Below are positions 1 to 5,260 of a stretch of DNA of 5,260 bases, one piece after another; positions within the stretch are counted from its first letter, which is position 1; each line of letters begins with the position of its first letter. The translations under genes were made by a program, and so were the position numbers. This DNA is from Bryobacterales bacterium (lineage in GTDB: Bacteria; Acidobacteriota; Terriglobia; Bryobacterales; Bryobacteraceae). The stretch is taken from assembly GCA_003164075.1 (NCBI GenBank), contig PLRZ01000317.1, forward strand, positions 10,419-15,678. The letters are read 5' to 3'. The notes below the pieces were generated by a model. It searched no databases. It was given only the letters and a program-made list of their open reading frames with translations, and was not told where the DNA came from.

Positions 1-33
1 AGGCAGAAATTGCCGGGCGAGATCAAGGTCTGA
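1..33 (+). CDS. Possible 3' end of an upstream gene (last 10 codons)
   Basis: Frame 1 is open from the window edge and reads RQKLPGEIKV before a TGA at 31-33. The end looks like the beta-strand tail of an extracellular enzyme or a carbohydrate-binding domain, but ten residues are far too few to assign a family. The stop lies 53 nt before the start of the first GH3 gene, so an upstream member of the same operon is plausible. The other two forward frames are also open here, so the assignment is weak. Confidence 0.35.
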   Translation, partial: RQKLPGEIKV

Positions 34-72
34 TTTTGGTTTGGAGCTACAATCGACGGTGTCCGGAGTGGC

Positions 73-78
73 AAGGAG
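73..78 (+). promoter_or_regulatory. Ribosome binding site of the first GH3 gene
   Basis: AAGGAG lies 8 nt before the ATG at 87. This strong Shine-Dalgarno match decides the start: the reading frame is open further upstream (a TTG at 36 and beyond), but only the ATG at 87 combines an SD site with a signal peptide directly at the N-terminus. Confidence 0.8.
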
Positions 79-86
79 CAATCGTC

Positions 87-2291
87 ATGAAGAATGTCAT
101 AATCCTGCTGGGCACTTTATGTGTCCTCACGGGCGTCACCGTTGGTCAGACGCCCACACAAAATCCGTATCAGTATCCATTTCAGAATCCCAACCTCTCC
201 ATTGAGGAAAGGGTCGGCAACATCATTTCCTTACTGACGCCGGAAGAGAAGGTCGACGTCCTGGGCGCTAATTATTACCTGGGCCGCACCCCGCCGTCTT
301 TGAACCGCCTGGGCATCCGCGGATACAACCAGGCGGAAGGCTTGCATGGGCTCTCGCGCGGCCGAGCCGATAGCCCCAACGCCACCAAGACCACGACTTT
401 CATTCAGTCTATCGGTCTCGGCGAGACCTGGGACCCGGATCTGATCCGGAAGGCCGCCGCCGAGGAGGGTTATGAAGCACGCTGGCTCAACCAGACCGCG
501 AAGTACGCCCGCGGCGGTGCGCAGTCTTTGGTTATTCGCGCGCCCAATGCGGACCTCGGCCGGGATCCTCGCTGGGGCAGAACGGAAGAGTGCTACGGCG
601 AGGATGCTTTCCTGGATGGCACGCTCGCCGCCGCCTTCGTTCGAGGGCTCCAGGGCAACGACCCCAAATACTGGCAGACCGCGGCGCTGCTGAAGCACTT
701 CCTGGCTAACAGCAACGAGAACGGCCGCATGAAAACTTCCTCCGACTTCGACGAGCGGCTCTTGCGCGAGTATTACTCCGTGCCTTTTCGCATGGGGTTC
801 GAGGCCGGCGCGCGCTCGTACATGGCGGCCTACAACGCCATGAACCTCATCCCGATGACCGCCCAGCCGATTTTGAAAGAAATCACCATCAAGGAGTGGG
901 GCGTGGACGGCATCATCACCACCGATGCCGGTGCGCTCGACGGCATGGTAAAAGGGCACGGCTACTTTCCGGACCTGCCCACGGCCGCGGCAGGCGCGAT
1001 CAAGGTGGGAATCAACCAGTTCCTCGACGGCATCTACAAGGACGCGGTCACGCAGGCGCTCCAGAAGAACCTGATTACCATGGCGGAAATCGAGGAGGTC
1101 GAACGAGGCAGCTTCCGGACAATGATCAAGCTCGGCATGCTCGATCCTCCGGACATGGTTCCCTACACCAGGATCAAGGACGGTCCGGAGCCCTGGACGA
1201 GGGATGAGAACAAAGCGTTGGCCCACCAGGTAACGCAGGAGGCCATCGTGCTGCTGAAGAACCAGAACAACCTGCTGCCATTGGACAAATCCAAGCTGAA
1301 GTCCATCGCGGTGGTCGGCCAGCGCTCCAACGACGTCGCCTGGGACTGGTACAGTGGCGCGTTTCCCTATACGATTACACCACTCGATGGAATCAAGAAT
1401 AAGGTCGGTCCTGCCGTCAAGGTGAATTTCGCTCTGAACAACGACAACAATGCGGCGGTGGACGCGGCCAAGGCGTCCGACGTCGCCATTGTGGTGATCG
1501 GCAACCATCCTACCTGCGATGCCGGTTGGGCCAAGTGCGAACCGCTCAGCGACGGCAAAGAGGCGATTGACCGCCGATCCATCGACCTGCAGCCCGTGCA
1601 GGAGCAGTTGATCAAAGATGTCTTCGAGGCCAATCCGCGGACCGTCGTGGTGCTCAAGGCGAGTTTCCCGTTCGCCATCAACTGGGTGCAGGAGAATGTG
1701 CCCGCCATCGTTCACATGGCCCACAACAGCCAGGAAGAAGGCAGCGCCCTGGCCGACGTTCTGTTCGGCGACTATAATCCCGCCGGGCGGCTGGTGGAGA
1801 CGTGGGTGAAGTCTATGAACGATCTTCCCGATATGATGGACTACGACATCCGCAACGGCCGCACTTACATGTACTTCAAAGGGGAGCCACTGTATCCGTT
1901 CGGCTTCGGGCTAAGTTATACCACGTTCGCTTACTCCGACTTGCGCACCAGCACTGCGCACCTGGCGAAGGACGGCCAGGTAACTGTCAGCGTGAACGTC
2001 CGCAACACGGGCAAACGCGACGGCCAGGAGGTGGTGCAGTTATATGTGAAGCATGTCGGCTCGAAGGTCGAGCGGCCTATTAAGGAACTGAAGGGTTTCC
2101 AGCGCGTCGCTTTGAAGGCGGGCGAGACGAAGGCCGTCCAGATTGCGCTTCAGGCGAAGGATCTCGCCTACTGGGACGTGCAGAAGAAACAGTGGGTCGT
2201 AGAGGACGATACGGTCAACCTTATGGTGGGCGCCTCCTCGGCCGACGTCAGGGTGCAAAAGACGATCGGAGTGAACCATGCCGGCATGTAG
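87..2291 (+). CDS. Secreted glycoside hydrolase family 3 enzyme, beta-xylosidase-like (GH3-A)
   Basis: 734 aa exo-acting GH3 hydrolase, expected to release single sugars from the non-reducing end of beta-linked oligosaccharides with retention of configuration. Residues 1-20 form a Sec signal peptide (MKN, hydrophobic core, cleavage near TVG|Q), so it acts outside the cytoplasm. The TIM-barrel domain spans about 40-350, with EGLHG (Glu84), RDPRWGR (from 159), Lys203-His204 and the nucleophile Asp280 in TTDAGA. The alpha/beta-sandwich domain spans about 385-605. Its predicted acid/base is Glu492 in KEAIDR, placed by analogy with the E-x-x-D-R motif of GH3, and it ends in LYPFGFGLSYTTF (602-614). 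A fibronectin III-like domain follows (about 645-715). No PA14 insert is visible. The length is normal and the gene intact. The signatures resemble the beta-xylosidase/arabinosidase branch, but beta-glucosidase activity is possible. Compared with the downstream paralogue, the Trp two residues before the EGLHG Glu is Gln82 here. It is first in a tight three-gene run. Confidence 0.93.
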   Translation: MKNVIILLGTLCVLTGVTVGQTPTQNPYQYPFQNPNLSIEERVGNIISLLTPEEKVDVLGANYYLGRTPPSLNRLGIRGYNQAEGLHGLSRGRADSPNATKTTTFIQSIGLGETWDPDLIRKAAAEEGYEARWLNQTAKYARGGAQSLVIRAPNADLGRDPRWGRTEECYGEDAFLDGTLAAAFVRGLQGNDPKYWQTAALLKHFLANSNENGRMKTSSDFDERLLREYYSVPFRMGFEAGARSYMAAYNAMNLIPMTAQPILKEITIKEWGVDGIITTDAGALDGMVKGHGYFPDLPTAAAGAIKVGINQFLDGIYKDAVTQALQKNLITMAEIEEVERGSFRTMIKLGMLDPPDMVPYTRIKDGPEPWTRDENKALAHQVTQEAIVLLKNQNNLLPLDKSKLKSIAVVGQRSNDVAWDWYSGAFPYTITPLDGIKNKVGPAVKVNFALNNDNNAAVDAAKASDVAIVVIGNHPTCDAGWAKCEPLSDGKEAIDRRSIDLQPVQEQLIKDVFEANPRTVVVLKASFPFAINWVQENVPAIVHMAHNSQEEGSALADVLFGDYNPAGRLVETWVKSMNDLPDMMDYDIRNGRTYMYFKGEPLYPFGFGLSYTTFAYSDLRTSTAHLAKDGQVTVSVNVRNTGKRDGQEVVQLYVKHVGSKVERPIKELKGFQRVALKAGETKAVQIALQAKDLAYWDVQKKQWVVEDDTVNLMVGASSADVRVQKTIGVNHAGM
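2268..2271 (+). promoter_or_regulatory. SD-like GGAG inside the end of GH3-A; leaves the GH3-B start ambiguous
   Basis: GGAG ends 6 nt before an in-frame ATG at 2278 that would overlap the GH3-A stop by 14 nt. The preferred ATG at 2302 is preceded only by a G-rich run (2294-2299) at very short spacing. Ribosomes could load at GGAG and start at 2278, adding eight residues (MPACRRGA) before the signal peptide, or re-initiate at 2302 after terminating at 2291. Confidence 0.4.
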
Positions 2292-2301
2292 GCGGGGGGC
2301 C

Positions 2302-4479
2302 ATGAAACTACTAACAGCATCGATTACCATTGCGGCATTGGGCGCGGCATTCATGGCGGCCCTGGCCTCTGCGCAACCGCAGACGTTGCAACCCGGGGCT
2401 TACCCGTTCCAAGATCCGAAGCTGCCCATGGAGCAAAGGGTCGATAACATCGTCTCCTTGTTGACGCTGGACGAGAAGATCGGCATGTTGGGGCAGGTCC
2501 AGCCAGCCATCCCACGTCTGGGAATCAAGGCGTTCACCAACTGGACCGAGGGACTGCACGGGTTGGGTTGGGTCAGGGGCGGCAGCGTCACGGCTACAAC
2601 GTTCCCGCAGTCGGTAGGACTGGGGGAGACGTGGGATCCCGAGATCCTTCGTCAGGCCGGCGCCATCGAGGGGTATGAAACTCGCGTCTATTTCAAGAAG
2701 TACAATGGCGTGCGCGTCGGCCTCGCTATTCGGGCCCCCAACGTGGATCTGGCCAGGGACCCAAGATGGGGGCGTGCGGAAGAATCCTTCGGAGAAGATC
2801 CTTACTTCGTCGGGAAAATGTCGGTCGGTTATATTAAGGGGCTGCAGGGTGACGACCCGAAGTATTTGCTTTCAGCGTCGACCATGAAACATTTCCTGGC
2901 CAACAGCAATGAGGACGCACGCACCAGGTCCTCCTCCGATTTCGATGAACGAAACCTTCGCGAATACTATTTGGTTCCATTTCAAATGGGCATTGAGGAG
3001 GCGAATGCGCAATCGTTTATGGCTTCTTACAACGCGGTTAACGGAATTCCCGACACGGTGTCTCCGTTTATCAGGGACATTGCGGAGAAGGAATGGAAGT
3101 TCGACGGAATGGTGAGCACGGATGCTGGCTCTCTTCCCAACCTCACGCGCCAGTTCCACTATTATCCGGACCCTACTGCAGCAGTCGCCGGATGCGTGAA
3201 GGCCGGCATCAGCGTGTTTCTAGATCAATTCGCCGCACCGTTGAGAGACGCCCTGGACAAGAAGTTGGTGACCGAGGCCGATATCGAGCGCAACATTCGG
3301 GGCAACCTACGAATGCGTATGCGGCTGGGAGAATTCGACCCTCCCGGGATGTCGCCCTACGACAAGATATCGGGCAACGACGAACCCTGGTACGGAGAGA
3401 AAAACAGGGCTCTGGCTTTGAAGGTTACTCGGGAATCCATCGTCCTGCTCAAAAACAGCGACGGCCTGCTGCCTCTGGACAAAAGTAAACTCCGTTCGGT
3501 TGCCGTCATCGGGCCGTTCGGCGACAACGTTTTGATCGACTGGTACGCCGGCATGCCGCCCTATGCTGTGACGCCGGTGGAAGGAATCCGGAATAAAGTC
3601 GGGCCGAACGCCCGGGTCCGCTATGCGCCGGACGATAACAACGGTAATGCCGCCAATCTCGCCGCCGAATCCGACGTGGCCATCGTGTTTGTGGGCAATC
3701 ATCCCACTTGCAACGCGCCGTTCGGGCGGTGCGCCTTGCCGAGCGAGGGCAAGGAGGCCGTGGACCGCAAGTCGATTGAACTCGACCCGGCGCAACTCAA
3801 CCTCATCCGCAAAGTGAAAGCGGCTAACGCGAAGACCATCGTGGTACTGATTTCCAGCTTCCCTTACGCCATCAATTGGGTTCAGGAGAACGTTCCCGCG
3901 ATTCTCCACATGGCGCACTCCAGCCAGGAAGAAGGCAGCGCTCTGGCGGATGTGCTTTTCGGCGATTATAATCCGGCCGGCCGGCTGGTGGCCACTTGGG
4001 TCAAGTCGCTGGACGATTTGCCGCCCATGATGGACTACGACATTCGCAAGGGCCGTACCTATATGTATTTCAAAGGGCAACCCCTGTATCCCTTTGGATT
4101 CGGCCTCAGTTACACCACATTCGAGTATTCCAACCTGCGCCTGCCGGCCGATTCCGTGACTGCCTCGGGCGAATTGATTGCCAGCGTGGACGTCAAAAAC
4201 ACGGGGACTCGTGCCGGCGATGAGGTAGTGCAACTGTACGTCAAGCACGTCAATTCCGCGGTGGAACGGCCCGTAAAAGAACTGCGCGGATTCGAGCGCA
4301 TCACGCTCCAGCCGAACGAGACGCGGACCGTCCGGCTGACCGTGAAAGGGGCCGATCTGACCTATTGGGACGCGGGCAAGCACAGCTTTGTGGTAGAACC
4401 CGGAAACGTCAGCATCATGTTGGGCGCCTCTTCCGCCGACGTGCGGTTGGAGAAAACGATTGAAGTGAAGGAAAAATGA
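2302..4479 (+). CDS. Secreted glycoside hydrolase family 3 enzyme, beta-xylosidase-like (GH3-B), paralogue of GH3-A
   Basis: 725 aa from the ATG at 2302, chosen because residues 1-24 then form a textbook Sec signal peptide (MKLL..., cleavage ALASA|Q). The in-frame ATG at 2278 would give 733 aa. Domain order matches the upstream gene: TIM barrel (about 46-341), alpha/beta sandwich (about 371-607), fibronectin III-like end (about 640-705). Visible active-site features are NWTEGLHG (Trp81, Glu83), RDPRWGR (from 152), Lys196-His197, the nucleophile Asp274 in STDAGS, and the predicted acid/base Glu485 in KEAVDR. The NWTEGLHG segment matches the WWSEALHG-type motif of plant and bacterial GH3 beta-xylosidases, where classical beta-glucosidases carry a DGP-type motif; this makes beta-xylosidase or a related pentosidase the best guess. 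All catalytic features are present, so it should be active. The gene starts 10 nt after GH3-A stops and shares an ATGA with the GH31 gene, so the three are probably cotranscribed. Substrate not proven. Confidence 0.93.
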   Translation: MKLLTASITIAALGAAFMAALASAQPQTLQPGAYPFQDPKLPMEQRVDNIVSLLTLDEKIGMLGQVQPAIPRLGIKAFTNWTEGLHGLGWVRGGSVTATTFPQSVGLGETWDPEILRQAGAIEGYETRVYFKKYNGVRVGLAIRAPNVDLARDPRWGRAEESFGEDPYFVGKMSVGYIKGLQGDDPKYLLSASTMKHFLANSNEDARTRSSSDFDERNLREYYLVPFQMGIEEANAQSFMASYNAVNGIPDTVSPFIRDIAEKEWKFDGMVSTDAGSLPNLTRQFHYYPDPTAAVAGCVKAGISVFLDQFAAPLRDALDKKLVTEADIERNIRGNLRMRMRLGEFDPPGMSPYDKISGNDEPWYGEKNRALALKVTRESIVLLKNSDGLLPLDKSKLRSVAVIGPFGDNVLIDWYAGMPPYAVTPVEGIRNKVGPNARVRYAPDDNNGNAANLAAESDVAIVFVGNHPTCNAPFGRCALPSEGKEAVDRKSIELDPAQLNLIRKVKAANAKTIVVLISSFPYAINWVQENVPAILHMAHSSQEEGSALADVLFGDYNPAGRLVATWVKSLDDLPPMMDYDIRKGRTYMYFKGQPLYPFGFGLSYTTFEYSNLRLPADSVTASGELIASVDVKNTGTRAGDEVVQLYVKHVNSAVERPVKELRGFERITLQPNETRTVRLTVKGADLTYWDAGKHSFVVEPGNVSIMLGASSADVRLEKTIEVKEK
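4468..4472 (+). promoter_or_regulatory. SD-like site for the GH31 gene
   Basis: AAGGA lies inside the last codons of GH3-B, only 3 nt before the overlapping ATG at 4476. The spacing is shorter than usual, which fits translational coupling through the ATGA stop/start overlap. A second in-frame ATG at 4494 has CGGAA about 4 nt upstream and is a possible alternative start. Confidence 0.45.
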
Positions 4480-5260
4480 AAATCCGGAATTTTATGATTC
4501 TCACAGTACGCCTGACGGCAGCTATGTCGATCATGCTGCTAGCCGGCGGCGACGCGCGCGCCCAGAGACCGCAGATCGTACTGGACCGGGATGGCGGTAC
4601 GATCGTCCTCGAGCCCTATGCCCCCAATATCGTCCGGGTCACACTGAGTCTTCTGAAGGAACCGGCAACGTCCGCGCCGGGCTACGGGTTTGTGGCAAAT
4701 CCGTCCACTGAGGGCTGGAGCCGGCGGCAGGATGCCCAGGGCGACGTGTACCGGTCGCAGCGCCTGGTGGTCACGGTGGCGGCGAACCGCCCGCATAAGC
4801 CCTTGGCGACGGAATTGGATATTGCCAAGTTCTTCAACGGCTCCACTCCTCCCGCGCACATCGTCATTACCACCCCCGCCGGCAAGAAACTGGCGGAGAT
4901 GACGGACTGGTCGATGTCCGTGCCCAATCACAAAGACGGCAACGCTGGCGTATTGAATGACAAGCGTCCTTCGGACCCGCCGTTTTACCAGGTGGGCGCG
5001 ACCTTCGTTTCGCCCGATGACGAACACTACTACGGCCTGGGTCAGAACCACGAGGGATTTCTCGATCATCGCGGCCGCAGAATCGAATGCTGGCACAATT
5101 ACACCGCCACCGCTGCCCCCAGCATCTGTGTACCGTTTCTGGTCACCAACAAAGGCTACGGCATCGTCTGGGACAATCCATCGAGGACGGTGATAGAGCC
5201 CGGCTTTAACGAGCAGACCCGCTGGACCTCCGAGGTGGGCGACCGCGTATCGTTCTTCGT
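4476..5260 (+). CDS. Glycoside hydrolase family 31 enzyme, N-terminal part (cut by window end)
   Basis: An open frame of 261 complete codons runs from the ATG at 4476 to the window edge without a stop. Residues 1-29 look like a Sec signal peptide (MKIRNF, hydrophobic stretch about 13-25, cleavage ARA|Q); starting at the ATG at 4494 (Met7) would still leave one. The rest is the beta-rich N-terminal domain that precedes the catalytic barrel in GH31. Hallmarks are HYYGLGQ (184-190), HEGFLDHRGR (192-201), and VPFLVTNKGYGIVWDNPS (219-236), the segment just before the barrel in alpha-xylosidases and alpha-glucosidases. The catalytic Asp residues and any later domains lie beyond 5260, so activity cannot be judged. 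GH31 members hydrolyse alpha-linked glucose, xylose or sulfoquinovose. Beside two beta-xylosidase-like GH3 genes, alpha-xylosidase acting on xyloglucan-type side chains is a reasonable but unproven guess. It overlaps GH3-B by 4 nt. Confidence 0.85.
   Translation, partial: MKIRNFMILTVRLTAAMSIMLLAGGDARAQRPQIVLDRDGGTIVLEPYAPNIVRVTLSLLKEPATSAPGYGFVANPSTEGWSRRQDAQGDVYRSQRLVVTVAANRPHKPLATELDIAKFFNGSTPPAHIVITTPAGKKLAEMTDWSMSVPNHKDGNAGVLNDKRPSDPPFYQVGATFVSPDDEHYYGLGQNHEGFLDHRGRRIECWHNYTATAAPSICVPFLVTNKGYGIVWDNPSRTVIEPGFNEQTRWTSEVGDRVSFF

Noticed and set aside
48..53. TACAAT as a promoter -10 box before GH3-A
   Set aside because: The hexamer is good, but no acceptable -35 box lies 15-19 nt upstream and there is no extended -10. 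A chance match is as likely, and the gene may be transcribed from further upstream.
36..86. Upstream TTG start that would add 17 residues to GH3-A
   Set aside because: No SD site precedes it and the extension would bury the signal peptide; the ATG at 87 has AAGGAG at 8 nt.
231..1724. Long antisense open frame of 497 codons inside GH3-A
   Set aside because: It is a shadow of a conserved GC-rich gene. A similar antisense frame in the same register lies in GH3-B (3307-4383), as expected from homologous sense codons. Its composition is rich in Arg, His, Val and Gly, with no recognisable domain.
2294..2299. Run of six G before GH3-B as a phase-variable tract
   Set aside because: Six bases is short for slippage-based switching, and the tract lies between genes, where a change in length would only shift SD spacing.
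1677..4122. Recent gene conversion between the GH3 paralogues
   Set aside because: The most similar protein block carries many synonymous differences, and the longest exact DNA match I noticed is only about 21 nt, so selection on the protein explains it better.
4539..5096. Antisense open frame of 185 codons over the GH31 gene
   Set aside because: The + strand frame here has clear GH31 motifs and a signal peptide; the antisense protein shows no domain.

Overview
The window holds three closely packed genes on the + strand, all for exported carbohydrate-active enzymes, plus what may be the last codons of a further gene at the left edge. There are no RNA genes, mobile elements, CRISPR arrays or long non-coding stretches. 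Base composition is moderately GC-rich, and the SD-led starts, the classical Sec signal peptides ending in G/A-Q, and the style of the GH3 proteins fit a soil-type Gram-negative polysaccharide degrader. Acidobacteriota is my best guess, but this is an impression from protein style and not a demonstrated assignment.

Layout: 1-33 is possibly the 3' end of an upstream gene. 87-2291 is a secreted family 3 glycoside hydrolase (GH3-A). After 10 nt, 2302-4479 is a second GH3 enzyme (GH3-B), clearly paralogous to the first. Its stop codon overlaps the start of the third gene in an ATGA junction at 4476-4479. That gene runs off the right edge and encodes the N-terminal part of a GH31 family enzyme (alpha-xylosidase/alpha-glucosidase superfamily).

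The spacing says one operon with translational coupling. Both GH3 proteins keep the nucleophile Asp (TDAG motif) and the predicted acid/base Glu (KEAxDR motif). Their N-terminal signatures resemble the beta-xylosidase branch of GH3 (EGLHG, RDPRWGR, GRTYMYF) more than the classical beta-glucosidase branch. Together with a GH31 enzyme, the set looks like an exo-acting cassette that trims oligosaccharides in the periplasm or outside the cell. Xyloglucan- or xylan-derived oligosaccharides are a reasonable guess, but the substrate cannot be fixed from sequence alone.

I do not see a new type of system here. The points worth a second look are the tandem GH3 duplication with unequal divergence along its length, the changed residues around the predicted -1 subsite of GH3-A, and a conserved Cys pair just before the acid/base.
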